Source: Aldehydirespirator sp965220345 (GTDB taxonomy: Bacteria > Actinomycetota > Acidimicrobiia > Acidimicrobiales > Aldehydirespiratoraceae). Taken from it: a stretch of 64,000 bases of DNA. The stretch is taken from NCBI GenBank assembly GCA_965220345.1, contig OZ244822.1:930001-994000 (forward strand), given 5' to 3'. The notes under the pieces were generated by a model, which was not told the origin of the DNA, made no database searches, and was given only the letters and a program-made list of their open reading frames with translations. The position numbers and the translations under genes are program-made. Below, piece by piece: positions 29,956 to 38,856 of the stretch. The stretch's first letter is position 1. Each line of letters starts with the position of its first letter.

Positions 29956-32619
29956 ATGGCTGAGCAGCTCAAAGACAAGCAGGCCGAAGACGAGCAGATC
30001 CGCGCCGCGGCTCAGCGCTGGCTAACCGCTGACCCTGATCCTGTCACCAAAGCTGAGCTGCAGCAGCTTCTTGACACTGACCCGGCGGAACTACGACGAC
30101 GCTTCATCGGACGAGTTGCTTTCGGCACGGCAGGTCTTCGCGCTCAAATGGGAGCAGGGCCGACACGGATCAATCGTGTGCTGGTACGAATCGTGGCTTC
30201 AGCTCTGGCGCAACGGCTAAAGCAGGAAAACTTTTCGCGCAAAGGTGTGGTGATCGGTTATGACGCTCGTCACGGCAGCCACAATTTCGCTGTCGACACA
30301 GCCCGAGTGCTGGCAGGTCAACAACTGCCGGTAACGATGCTGCCGGAGATGCTGCCCACACCAGTGCTGGCTTTCGCAGTGAAGCATCTTGATGCCGCCG
30401 CCGGTGTGATGGTGACCGCCAGTCACAATCCCCGCACTGATAACGGCTACAAGATCTATTGGCGAGGTGGCAGCCTGCTCAGCTCGCCTATTGATACCGA
30501 GATCAGCGAACTGATCAACAACACTGCACCGCTCAACGAATCTGACTTGGCGCTGCCAGATGATCCGCTCATCACTACGGTCGGCGATGAAGCGCTGGAG
30601 GCATACCTTGACGCGGTGGCGGGCCTGCTCGCATGCAGTGGCCCGCGCTCGTTGAGCATTGCCTACACGCCGCTTCATGGGGTGGGTGCCAAAACTTTCT
30701 GCAGGGCTCTGACAAAGGCTGGATTTGATGCACCACATCTGGTGGCTGAGCAAGCCGAGCCTGACCCTGATTTTGTGACCACAGCGTTCCCTAATCCTGA
30801 GGAAACCGGTGTTGTCGACAGGTTGTTGCGCTTGGCTCGCGACAGCGATGCCGATATCGCTTTGGCGCATGACCCAGATGCCGACCGTCTAGCAGTGGCA
30901 GTCCCAGACGGCGACAGTTGGCGACTGTTGAGCGGTGACGAGACCGGCTGTCTGCTCGCTGAGCATCTATTGAGTCGATCCGGCACCGCAAATGCTGCAA
31001 CCGCTGAGCCGTGTCAGCAACGGCTGGTGATCAACACGGTCGTGTCATCGCGTTTGTTGTCAGCCATTGCTGCTCATCACGGCGTTGACTGGGTTGAGAC
31101 CCTCACCGGCTTCAAATGGATCATGAAAGCTGCCGCTCAGAGGCCCGATCACGAGCTGGTTCTGGCCTACGAAGACGCTCTGGGCTACGTAGCAGGCCGG
31201 GCGGTCAACGACAAGGACGGGATAGGCGCTGGCTTGGTGATAGCCGAACTCGCAGCCCGGTTGAAAGCTCAACAGCGAACACTCGTCGATCTGTTGGATG
31301 ATCTTTCTCTTCGCCACGGGGCACATGTCACCGGCCAACGCTCGATTCGCTTCGAGTCGGCTGCTGACGAGAGACATCTGATAACTCAGGCCATGCAGCA
31401 ACTGCGCGAGCTGCCTCCTGCTGAGCTTGCCGGTGCAACAGTTACGGCGGTGCATGACTTTGCTAATGGATCAGAGCATTTGCCTGCGACTGATCTGATG
31501 GGTTTTGATTTTCACGGCGGTTCAGCACGGGTTCTGGTGCGGCCCAGCGGAACAGAACCCAAGATCAAGGTCTACGGTGAAGTCATTGCTGGCGTTGCCG
31601 GGCACGAAGCAGACTCTGACGGCTCCGACAGGACTAACGACGGCGACAAGCTAGGTGCAGCACAGGCGACTGCAAGAGTTCAGATGACCGAGCTGGTTGA
31701 CGCGACCGTGCGTTATGTGGCCGATTTCGAGCGACGTGCGCCGGAATTGACATCGGGAACATCGGGGACATCGGTGGCCTCTGCGGAACTTTCTGCAGGG
31801 TCAGGACTCGCACCTACCCAGTCAAAACCGGCTGGTAACAAGGTGTTTGACTCACTGAACCCCGACGATCTCCGCCTAGTGGTGCGCTGCACTGACCTAA
31901 CCACACTGCAAGGAGACGACACACCTGGACGCATCCGTGCGTTGTGCGCTGAGGCGCTGCGCCCAGATCCGGCAGATCCGACAGTGGGGCCAGCGGCTGC
32001 CGTGTGCCTATATCCAGCATTCGTGGCGTTAGCTGCTGAGTTGCTGGCAGGCACTCCAGTGGCAGTTGCCAGTGTGGCTGGTGGATTTCCTAGCGGTTTG
32101 TCGCCCTTAGAGGTAAAGATCGCCGAGGTGCAAGCCGCGGTCGCGGGCGGTGCTCAAGAGATCGACACCGTGTTGAATCGTGGGGCTTTCTTGTCGGGAG
32201 ACACTGAGACCGCCGCAACCGAGCTTCGTGCCTTGAAGGAAGCAGCAGCAGGAGCGCACTTCAAAGTGATCTTGGAGGTCTGCGAACTCGGATCAACCGC
32301 GCTGATTGCCGAAGCAACACAGTTAGCTCTTGATGCCGGTGCCACGATGATAAAAACCTCCACCGGCAAAGGCAGTGCTGGTGCGTCTCTGGATACTGTG
32401 ACAGTGATCGCCGAAACAATCGCTGCGCATTGCGCTGCTGGGGGGCAGCCGGTGGGCATCAAGATCGCTGGCGGCATTCGCAACGCAGCCGATGCCGTGA
32501 GTTACGTCAATGTCGTGCGATCTGTGCTGGGAACGCAGTGGCTTAACCCTGAACATCTCCGCTTCGGGGCCTCAAGCTTGCTGGCAGACGTGGTCTCTAC
32601 CCTGACCTACAGCACCTGA
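29956..32619 (+). CDS. Fusion of phosphohexomutase/phosphopentomutase and deoxyribose-phosphate aldolase (DeoC)
   Basis: 887 residues. Residues 1 to about 595 are an alpha-D-phosphohexomutase: catalytic Ser in VTASHNPRTDNGYK (near 155), metal loop HDPDADRLAVAV (near 305), sugar loop EDALGYVAGRA, phosphate loop RPSGTEPKIK (near 529). A Thr/Ser/Gly-rich linker follows (about 596-628). Residues 630-887 are DeoC: DLTTLQGDDT, EIDTVLNRGAF, Schiff-base Lys 800 in KTSTGK, and Lys 836 in GIKIAGG. The two reactions, pentose-1-phosphate to pentose-5-phosphate and deoxyribose-5-phosphate to glyceraldehyde-3-phosphate plus acetaldehyde, are successive steps of nucleoside breakdown. This agrees with the nearby purine nucleoside phosphorylase. 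Confidence 0.92.
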   Translation: MAEQLKDKQAEDEQIRAAAQRWLTADPDPVTKAELQQLLDTDPAELRRRFIGRVAFGTAGLRAQMGAGPTRINRVLVRIVASALAQRLKQENFSRKGVVIGYDARHGSHNFAVDTARVLAGQQLPVTMLPEMLPTPVLAFAVKHLDAAAGVMVTASHNPRTDNGYKIYWRGGSLLSSPIDTEISELINNTAPLNESDLALPDDPLITTVGDEALEAYLDAVAGLLACSGPRSLSIAYTPLHGVGAKTFCRALTKAGFDAPHLVAEQAEPDPDFVTTAFPNPEETGVVDRLLRLARDSDADIALAHDPDADRLAVAVPDGDSWRLLSGDETGCLLAEHLLSRSGTANAATAEPCQQRLVINTVVSSRLLSAIAAHHGVDWVETLTGFKWIMKAAAQRPDHELVLAYEDALGYVAGRAVNDKDGIGAGLVIAELAARLKAQQRTLVDLLDDLSLRHGAHVTGQRSIRFESAADERHLITQAMQQLRELPPAELAGATVTAVHDFANGSEHLPATDLMGFDFHGGSARVLVRPSGTEPKIKVYGEVIAGVAGHEADSDGSDRTNDGDKLGAAQATARVQMTELVDATVRYVADFERRAPELTSGTSGTSVASAELSAGSGLAPTQSKPAGNKVFDSLNPDDLRLVVRCTDLTTLQGDDTPGRIRALCAEALRPDPADPTVGPAAAVCLYPAFVALAAELLAGTPVAVASVAGGFPSGLSPLEVKIAEVQAAVAGGAQEIDTVLNRGAFLSGDTETAATELRALKEAAAGAHFKVILEVCELGSTALIAEATQLALDAGATMIKTSTGKGSAGASLDTVTVIAETIAAHCAAGGQPVGIKIAGGIRNAADAVSYVNVVRSVLGTQWLNPEHLRFGASSLLADVVSTLTYST

Positions 32620-32639
32620 AAGCTCAACACGCAACGCCG

Positions 32640-33584
32640 CTAACGCGCACGTCGTTGTGACCATGAATCAACCGACACCGCAGCAAGGATTACTGCGCCC
32701 TGAATGACTCGCTGCCAAATGGGATCAATCTGATGAAGGTTGAAACCGTTAATCATCAACGCAATAAAGAACGCCCCGGCGATAGTGCGCCAAACCGCTC
32801 CTTCGCCTCCAGCTATGGATGTCCCGCCAACCACCACAGCCGCGATCACTCCAAACACGAAACTGAAATCATCAGAAGGCAGCGCCGAGAGCGACCTAGA
32901 AGACGACACCACCCCAGCCAACCCGGCGGACGCTCCTGCCATAGCGAAACAGATCGTCTTGACTCTGGCTACCGGCACCCCAGCAAGCCGTGCTGCTTCG
33001 GCGTTGCCGCCAACCGCATACACATGACGCCCAAAACGGGTGCGGCTCAACAAGATCCAAGCAACAGCCACCACAGCAGCAGCGAGCCAAGCACCTGTAG
33101 TGATACCCCACCAGCGGGTTCGTGCAATGGAAGGCCAAGCGTCGGTGCTGGCGCGCAGCACGCTGCGGTCACTCACCAAAAAGCCCGCACCGAACACCAT
33201 GAACGAAGTAGCAAGCGTGGCAATGAAAGAGTTCACTTTGAGAACTGTCACCACTAGACCGTTGGTCATTCCTACGACCAGACCGACCGCTATCCCGACC
33301 GCAACTGCGAGTACTACGTTGCCAGTGCTGTTTTCGACCTGCAAAGCGAACAGTGGTGCTACCACGTAAACCGAGGCAGCAGAAATGTCGAAACCGCCGG
33401 AGATCATGGTGATCGTGGCGAAAGAGGCCGCTATCAAAAGCGCCGACTGCTGATCCAAAATGTTGCGGAAGTTGGCTTGACTCAAGAAACCGTCGGTGGT
33501 TGCCGCTAAACCCATAAACAACGCCACGGTGACAACAGCGATCCCGTAACGACGAGCCGTTGGCAACGCTTGCGTGATCATCAT
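32640..33584 (-). CDS. ABC transporter permease, ribose/nucleoside type
   Basis: 314 residues, about 9 membrane segments. The BPD_transp_2 signature GGFDISAASVYVVAP is near residue 63, with GLVVTVLKVNSFIATLATS and the conserved cytosolic loop YAVGGNAEAARLAGVPVARVK. It is typical of RbsC-like permeases. The start overlaps the ATPase stop by four bases. It is the last gene of a three-gene transporter (binding protein, ATPase, permease) running leftward and converges on the mutase-DeoC gene 20 bp away. Confidence 0.92.
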   Translation of the reverse strand: MMITQALPTARRYGIAVVTVALFMGLAATTDGFLSQANFRNILDQQSALLIAASFATITMISGGFDISAASVYVVAPLFALQVENSTGNVVLAVAVGIAVGLVVGMTNGLVVTVLKVNSFIATLATSFMVFGAGFLVSDRSVLRASTDAWPSIARTRWWGITTGAWLAAAVVAVAWILLSRTRFGRHVYAVGGNAEAARLAGVPVARVKTICFAMAGASAGLAGVVSSSRSLSALPSDDFSFVFGVIAAVVVGGTSIAGGEGAVWRTIAGAFFIALMINGFNLHQIDPIWQRVIQGAVILAAVSVDSWSQRRAR

Positions 33585-35167
33585 TGCGGCTGCGCTCCCT
33601 CAATATCTCTGTCAACTGCATCTGTACCAGTGCCAGCAGTGCCAGAAGCAGGGCTGTCTGTTCCGAAGGACGCTGCCAGCAGGTTGGCGGCAGTCATGTC
33701 ATCGCCTGAATAGTCGGCAACGATCCAACCGTTTCGCATCACTAAAGCTCGATGACAGACACCGATCACTTCTTCGAGTTCAGATGAAACCAGCAACACG
33801 GCGCATCCCTGACGAGCCATCTCGTTAAGCGCTTCATAGATTGACTGCTTTGCACCCACATCCACCCCGCGTGTGGGTTCATCCGCAAGCAGCAGCCGCA
33901 GATCAGCTAGCACAGCACGGGCAAACAACACTTTTTGCTGGTTGCCGCCAGACAGAGCTTCCACAGGCTGTTGCAGGCTCGCTGTGCGTACCGCCACATC
34001 AGCGCAGGCCTGCTCGGCGGCTTTCAGTTCAGTAGCACCACGGATGCCCACAACGCCAGCGAAACGACGCAAATGCGGCAGTGTGGTGTTGTCAAGCACG
34101 GCACGGCGCGTCATCAAGCCCTGATCCCGGCGAGATTCGGGGATCAACCCCACTCCCTTTGCTAGAGAGTCGCTGACCCTGCAATTCCATTTGCTAGAGA
34201 GTCGCTGACCCTGCAGTTCCACCGAACCTGACAAAGTCCGAGCTGCTCCGTAGATCGCATGAACCACTTCGCTGCGGCCTGCGCCGACTAGGCCAGACAA
34301 ACCCAGTATCTCGCCTGCACGAATCTCAAAACTGACATCAGAAAAGGAGCCGTCGGCTGAGCACAAATCCGAGACACGCAACATGATCTCGGCTTGCGGG
34401 CCTGGTGGCGGTGGTTTCGGTGGGAAGACTTCACCAATGTGGCGGCCTGTCATGCCTTCAATCAGAGATTCCTGCGTTTCGGCAGCCGCTGGGCTGGTTC
34501 GCACAATGCTGCCGTCGCGCATTACCGTCACCACATCAGCCACCGACAGAACCTCACTCAAAAAATGTGACACATACACGACAGCCACACCCTGATCTGC
34601 CATGGCACGAACCGTGCGACGCAGATCATCAGCTTCGTGCGCGGCTAGGCGAGCGGTGGGTTCATCAAGCACCAGCAAGCGAGATTTGCGTCCCAGCGCT
34701 CGCAAGATCTCAACTTTTTGTTGATCAGCCAGAGGCAAAGAACCAGCCCGAGCCTCAAGCGGCACTTCTAAGCCGTGCTCAGCGATCAGGGCTTTGACCC
34801 GGCGACGATTGGCTCGCTGATCCAAGAACAGTCCAATGCGCTGTTCAGAGCCCAGCACAATGTTGTCGATCACGCTCATTGCAGGCAGCAAAGACAGCTC
34901 CTGAGCCACTCCGACTAGGCCGTGGCTACCTCCTTGAGCTGGACTGTCGAGCCGCACCGGCGAACCCTGCAGCAATAGTTCCCCAGAGTCGGGGGTATGC
35001 ACTCCCAGCATCACACCGCACAAGGTGGACTTGCCAGCACCATTTTCGCCTACTAGCGCATGAACCCGGCCAGCTTCAAAGCTGACCGACACATCTTTGA
35101 GAGCATGCGTCGCGCCGAAGCGCTTGTGGACGTTACGAACGCTTACAAACGCTTCGGTGCGGGTCAC
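33581..35167 (-). CDS. Sugar/nucleoside ABC transporter ATPase with two nucleotide-binding domains
   Basis: 528 residues, typical of RbsA/MglA proteins. First domain: Walker A VGENGAGKST near residue 38, Walker B LLVLDEPTARL. Second domain: degenerate GLVGAGRSEVVHAIYG near 295, signature LSGGNQQKV, and LLLADEPTRGVDVG. A 32-bp tandem duplication at 34158-34221 sits just after the second Walker A region (residues about 316-337); its copies are read in different frames. Otherwise the frame is intact and the length normal, so the protein is probably functional. Confidence 0.92.
   Translation of the reverse strand: MTRTEAFVSVRNVHKRFGATHALKDVSVSFEAGRVHALVGENGAGKSTLCGVMLGVHTPDSGELLLQGSPVRLDSPAQGGSHGLVGVAQELSLLPAMSVIDNIVLGSEQRIGLFLDQRANRRRVKALIAEHGLEVPLEARAGSLPLADQQKVEILRALGRKSRLLVLDEPTARLAAHEADDLRRTVRAMADQGVAVVYVSHFLSEVLSVADVVTVMRDGSIVRTSPAAAETQESLIEGMTGRHIGEVFPPKPPPPGPQAEIMLRVSDLCSADGSFSDVSFEIRAGEILGLSGLVGAGRSEVVHAIYGAARTLSGSVELQGQRLSSKWNCRVSDSLAKGVGLIPESRRDQGLMTRRAVLDNTTLPHLRRFAGVVGIRGATELKAAEQACADVAVRTASLQQPVEALSGGNQQKVLFARAVLADLRLLLADEPTRGVDVGAKQSIYEALNEMARQGCAVLLVSSELEEVIGVCHRALVMRNGWIVADYSGDDMTAANLLAASFGTDSPASGTAGTGTDAVDRDIEGAQPQ
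34158..34221. repeat. 32-bp tandem duplication inside the ATPase gene
   Basis: TTTGCTAGAGAGTCGCTGAC plus 12 further bases occur at 34158-34189 and 34190-34221 with one mismatch. Because 32 is not a multiple of three, the two copies are translated in different frames (LQGQRLSSK and CRVSDSLAK). The frame after the duplication agrees with the family (GVGLIPESRRDQGL). Confidence 0.9.
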
Positions 35168-35217
35168 TAGACGCGAGCACTCAAGCCGACGATCACCTCA
35201 GCCGGTCCTCAGCCGGT

Positions 35218-36441
35218 TTAGCCGTCCCATTGCGGGGTGAACAAGTTGACGTTGTCGGCGGTGATCAAACCATTGTCGGGCAGATCTACGAGCGGGTCAA
35301 CTCCGCCGAAGTCTGGTCCTCCGGTAAGCACCGAGATCATTGCTTCCATGGCGATGCGGCCTTCGTCTCCAGGTGCGCCGAAAACCCCGCCGAACCAGCG
35401 TCCGTCTGCGATTGCTTCGATAGCTGGTGTTGAGCCACCGAGCCCAATCAAGTGAACTTGATCTAGCTTGCCTTCGTCGGTGAGCACAATCTCAGCACCC
35501 TGCACCGATTGATCCGCACCGACAAGAACATCGAAATCTGGAGCGACTTGCAGAATGTCTTGAGTAGCGTTGATGCCGCCTTCGGGACCCAAGTATTGGC
35601 CTTCGCCTTCGGCCACAACCTCAATGTTGGGATGATCTGCGATCACCTGATCAAAGCCAGCACGCAAAGCGTCATCAAGTGGCACACCTTTGATCCCATA
35701 GATGTAAACCACTTCGCACGGGTCTAGATCGGCACAAGCCTGCACGGTGAGTTCGCCGTATCTCAATCCATTCACGAAGGGTGCAGCCATGATGCTGGCG
35801 CTAACCCCAGGCACTTGTGGATCTGACGTGGTGAAGTCTTCGCCCACCACCTGGTTGAGGGTAACTACTTCCAAACCGACGGCTAGAGCATCAGCGATAT
35901 CGGGAGCGGTGGCGATGCCAGTGATTGCCACCAACACCACACCGTCATAGTTGCCTGATGCAATCACATCTTGGAACTGGGTCGCCTGCAAACCAGGGTC
36001 GAACTGGGCATCGAACTCCGTGATTTCCACGTTGTTGGCGGCGGCTACCATTTCCATCTGCTGGCGCGATGACAATAGCCATGTGTTAGCGGAACTAGCC
36101 GACAAATACGCGACCTGTAGCGGTTCGGCCATCTCTTCGGACTCGGGCGCAGATGCAGATTCTTCGGTGGGCTCAGGCTCGGGGGTAGCCGTTTCCTCGG
36201 GTTCGTCCATTTCCTCTGGCTCAGTCATCTCTTCGGGCTCATCTGCGGAGTCAGTGGTTGGCTCAGGGTCTGGTTCAGCTATTTCTTCAGGCTCAGGTTC
36301 AGGTGCCTGGGTCTGCGTTGCGGTGCTAGATGCTGCATTGTCATCATCATCGTCATCACCGCATGAAGCTGCAACCAAAGCAATCACTGCAAAAAGGGCA
36401 AGCCAAACAACTGAGAGTCGTCTATGTGAAATCCTCGCCAT
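35218..36441 (-). CDS. Sugar/nucleoside ABC transporter binding lipoprotein
   Basis: 407 residues. Signal peptide with lipobox LVAASC, followed by an Asp-run. A Pro/Glu-rich linker (about 40-105) built from EPEE/EPEP-like units precedes the periplasmic-binding domain (LQVAYLSASSANTWLLSSRQ, GNYDGVVLVA, FDVLVGADQS). The fold resembles sugar-binding Peripla_BP_4 proteins. AGGAGG lies about ten bases before the ATG. It heads the ABC operon and should deliver the ligand to the RbsA/RbsC-like proteins. Ligand unknown; the neighbourhood suggests a nucleoside or related compound. Confidence 0.9.
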   Translation of the reverse strand: MARISHRRLSVVWLALFAVIALVAASCGDDDDDDNAASSTATQTQAPEPEPEEIAEPDPEPTTDSADEPEEMTEPEEMDEPEETATPEPEPTEESASAPESEEMAEPLQVAYLSASSANTWLLSSRQQMEMVAAANNVEITEFDAQFDPGLQATQFQDVIASGNYDGVVLVAITGIATAPDIADALAVGLEVVTLNQVVGEDFTTSDPQVPGVSASIMAAPFVNGLRYGELTVQACADLDPCEVVYIYGIKGVPLDDALRAGFDQVIADHPNIEVVAEGEGQYLGPEGGINATQDILQVAPDFDVLVGADQSVQGAEIVLTDEGKLDQVHLIGLGGSTPAIEAIADGRWFGGVFGAPGDEGRIAMEAMISVLTGGPDFGGVDPLVDLPDNGLITADNVNLFTPQWDG

Positions 36442-36522
36442 TGGTCGTCGTTACCTCCTCGGTGGTAGGTGCCCGACCCACGCCGAGCCTGCCAAACCAT
36501 AGAGCGAGACAGCCGTCAAGTT

Positions 36523-36541
36523 GATATGCTATATGCACATC
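36523..36541. promoter_or_regulatory. Candidate operator before the ABC transporter operon
   Basis: GATATGC-TATAT-GCACATC is a 7-5-7 inverted repeat with one mismatch, in the 126-bp gap between the PucR gene and the binding-protein gene. It is a reasonable place for PucR control, but no second copy was found. Confidence 0.3.
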
Positions 36542-36567
36542 TGATAGTTTAGAAGAGTGCGATATGC

Positions 36568-38169
36568 CTATATTTGGGCTTCTGAGCGCAGCATTCTACA
36601 CGCCAATTGCAAAGACAATCGACTGTCTGCATCGTTGAGCTGCACTCCTAGCAAAGCCGAAATGCGACGCATTCGATTGGTGGCGGTGTTGCGATGCAGG
36701 CCCAAGATTCGAGCTGTCTCGCTGGCGGAGCAGCCCGTATCAAGATAAACCTCCAACGTCTTGAGGAGTTCGTTGCTGGTATCAGCTTCAAGCAGTGGCT
36801 GCAGAATGAACCGGGCATAACGAGCGAAATCCTCTGAGCCGAGCCATCCCATCAACACTCTCTGCACCCCAAGCTGATCTATATGAGCGGCTCCACAACG
36901 ACCGCCGAAACTAGCACGCGCGATTAGCGCCGCCTCATGGGCTTCGGTCAACGATGTGCGTAGGCCTTTGAGACCTGAGCAAGGGCGCCCTATACCGGCA
37001 TGAGCCAGAAGGCCTGAATGGGCATCAACGAACTCGGCGAGAGCTGCTCGGAGATGTTGCACCATCTCCGAATAACTCTCCACGACAGGCTCAGAAGCGC
37101 TGCTCACCCAGCCGCTCCAGCCGTCATTTCGCTCCACTAAAGGCCCGTCAATGCCCGAGTTACGCAGACGCTCACGCATCTCGGCATGAAGATCAATGAT
37201 GCGCGGCGATTCGATGCCTCGCAGCGTGATATGCAAACCGGTATTCCAGCCAGCGGCACTCCAACCCAAAGCCAGCATCTGATTATGGATGTCGCCTTCA
37301 TGCAGATCGCTTGTGGCTAGCAATTCGTTGAGCACAGCGATACGGCGACGGGCATCGCTTTCGGCGCGGGCTCTCACCGATGCCAGCAAAGCCGCCAGAT
37401 ACCAACCTCCGATCTGCACTAGTGACCGCAGCATCCGTTGCGTAGCGTCAGAGCCACTGCTTTCTGCTACCAGCCAGTAATCGGCTGCGGCATCCAAATC
37501 TCCGGGTGCTAACACAATCGCAGTGCTGTGAAGCGCGCTTTCAGAGGAGTTATCCACGAAATGGTTCGAAGTCGAGGCCAACTTGCGTCTAGCGATGTTG
37601 ATGGCTTCGCCTGCGAGATGACTGAAATCTTGTCCCAGCAAACAAACTTTGGCGGCGCTGAGTTCAGCGATCACATCAAGAACCCCTTCGACGCTGGCGC
37701 TGCGAGTCCCGCTGAGAGACACCAACAGCGAGTTGACTGTGGCGGCGTGTTCCACGTCTGCTGCCCACAGTTGGGCTCTGAGCTGATGCGTGAAAGTCAT
37801 TGCGTCGACTTCGCCAACCACCACCAGAGGCACATCAAGGCGCTGAGCCAGTCGGCGCACCCCGACCCCTAGATCAAAGCCAGCGTTGGTGACGATCAGC
37901 ATCGCCGCGGACGCGTCCGCAGCAACTCGAATAGCAATATCGATCTGATATAGGTGCTCGCCGATGTGGCTGGCATCTAAGACGACCGCTTCGCCGGGTT
38001 TGACCTTTGAATCGGCTGCAAGCTGGCCGTGCAACACCGCCTCATCAACCACAGTCTCTAGATTTTGTTCGCCTGCCAAGAGTTCAGCCTCTGCCAGCAC
38101 AGGCGAAGACAGCAACTGCGCCACAGTCACCGGTCGTTCACTACCCACAGCAATGAACGCTAGCGACAC
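36568..38169 (-). CDS. PucR-family transcription regulator
   Basis: 533 residues. The N-terminal PucR domain has VTVAQLLSSPVLAEAELLAG, then the ligand-type segment LRPGEAVVL-like KPGEAVVLDASHIG and LAQRLDVPLVVVGE. The C-terminal HTH_30 is LEVYLDTGCSASETARILGL followed by HRNTATNRMRRI. The GTG start at 38169 has GGGAGCA upstream. PucR proteins control purine, allantoin or amino-acid use in other bacteria. It lies directly beside the nucleoside-type transporter and near the nucleoside phosphorylase, which supports control of this cluster (inference). Confidence 0.9.
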   Translation of the reverse strand: MSLAFIAVGSERPVTVAQLLSSPVLAEAELLAGEQNLETVVDEAVLHGQLAADSKVKPGEAVVLDASHIGEHLYQIDIAIRVAADASAAMLIVTNAGFDLGVGVRRLAQRLDVPLVVVGEVDAMTFTHQLRAQLWAADVEHAATVNSLLVSLSGTRSASVEGVLDVIAELSAAKVCLLGQDFSHLAGEAINIARRKLASTSNHFVDNSSESALHSTAIVLAPGDLDAAADYWLVAESSGSDATQRMLRSLVQIGGWYLAALLASVRARAESDARRRIAVLNELLATSDLHEGDIHNQMLALGWSAAGWNTGLHITLRGIESPRIIDLHAEMRERLRNSGIDGPLVERNDGWSGWVSSASEPVVESYSEMVQHLRAALAEFVDAHSGLLAHAGIGRPCSGLKGLRTSLTEAHEAALIARASFGGRCGAAHIDQLGVQRVLMGWLGSEDFARYARFILQPLLEADTSNELLKTLEVYLDTGCSASETARILGLHRNTATNRMRRISALLGVQLNDADSRLSLQLACRMLRSEAQI

Positions 38170-38324
38170 TGCTCCCAGCCATCCTCAGCAACAAAGTCGA
38201 TCACCACAAACCCGTGGACGGCGACAATGCCCTACAATTCAGCGCCGCCAGCGACGTAGACGACTGGATCAGCCAATATCGACTATTTGAGAAGGACAAC
38301 CGAGAAAGAGCAAGCAATGAGTGA
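38157..38324 (+). pseudogene. Possible 3' remnant of an unknown gene
   Basis: An open stretch of about 55 codons (after TGA 38154-38156) ends at TGA 38322-38324 and reads SNKVDHHKPVDGDNALQF, then DVDDWISQYRLFEKDNRERA. It looks protein-like and overlaps the start of the next gene (ATGAGTGA), as in an operon, but has no upstream part; the PucR gene lies there on the other strand. Probably a truncated gene end left by recombination. Family not recognised. Confidence 0.35.
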
Positions 38325-38586
38325 GCCAGCAGAACTGCCGGTGCAATCCGAGCAGCAACGACAGAAATGGTCGGGGTTGCCTGGTGGGATGATTAGCGGC
38401 AAAGAGCAATGCGATATTTTCAGTCGCCGCTACAACTTCTGGATCGATAAACGGATCGCCGAAAAAACACAGGAAGCCAAACGCGAGATCGACCGATTGT
38501 GGGAACCGAAGACGGGCAGCATGTGGGATGAAGCCGAAACCCGCAAAATGCTGACCCCACCACCCAGGGAACCAGAAGATAACTAG
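38317..38586 (+). CDS. Small hypothetical protein
   Basis: 89 residues from ATG 38317; an earlier in-frame start at 38287 is less likely. The middle contains GMISGKEQCDIFSRRYNFWI, then a charged helix DKRIAEKTQEAKREIDRLW and a Pro-rich end. No known family. It lies between two gene fragments, so it may be a surviving piece of a deleted locus. Confidence 0.45.
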   Translation: MSEPAELPVQSEQQRQKWSGLPGGMISGKEQCDIFSRRYNFWIDKRIAEKTQEAKREIDRLWEPKTGSMWDEAETRKMLTPPPREPEDN

Positions 38587-38624
38587 TCACTCGACCCCGC
38601 CGACGAAGAAGCCGAGGCTGCTGA

Positions 38625-38813
38625 TCCGACCACCGGGCAACGGTAAGCAAGCAAACTCACTACCTCGTCATGGGATCGACAGATCTGCGCAAGGTGGGCG
38701 AGACAGGCCTCAGCAGCAAACATCGCAAAGCGCTCGCTCTTGCAGATGAGGGTTGTCCCATCGAGATCATTGACGAGGATCAGTTCATCTGCTTGCTCGC
38801 TGGAGTGATCTGA
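38625..38813 (+). pseudogene. BRCT-domain fragment
   Basis: A 62-residue open stretch ends at TGA 38811-38813 and reads THYLVMGSTDLRKVGETGLS, SKHRKALALADEGCPIEI, IDEDQFICLLAG. This is the second half of a BRCT domain as found at the end of exonuclease-type proteins (pattern 'VVG..D......SSKHRKA..LA..G.PI.I..E..F'). The frame has a stop just upstream and no start of its own, so it is a leftover fragment. Confidence 0.65.
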
Positions 38814-38820
38814 GACAAGC

Positions 38821-38850
38821 TTGCAGCTGTGTGGATATTGCACTTATAAT
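38821..38850 (+). promoter_or_regulatory. Leaderless promoter of the XRE-ImmA pair
   Basis: TTGCAG (38821-38826), 18-bp spacer and the consensus TATAAT (38845-38850). Only six bases separate the -10 box from ATG 38857, so the mRNA should start at the start codon. Confidence 0.6.
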
Positions 38851-38856
38851 ATAAGT

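Noticed and set aside
30217..30870. 217-codon minus-strand frame opposite the mutase-DeoC gene
   Set aside because: Antisense shadow of a gene with complete active-site motifs.
35951..36502. Ser/Gly-rich plus-strand frame opposite the sugar-binding lipoprotein
   Set aside because: The Ser-Gly run is the antisense of the Pro/Glu linker codons, not an independent gene.
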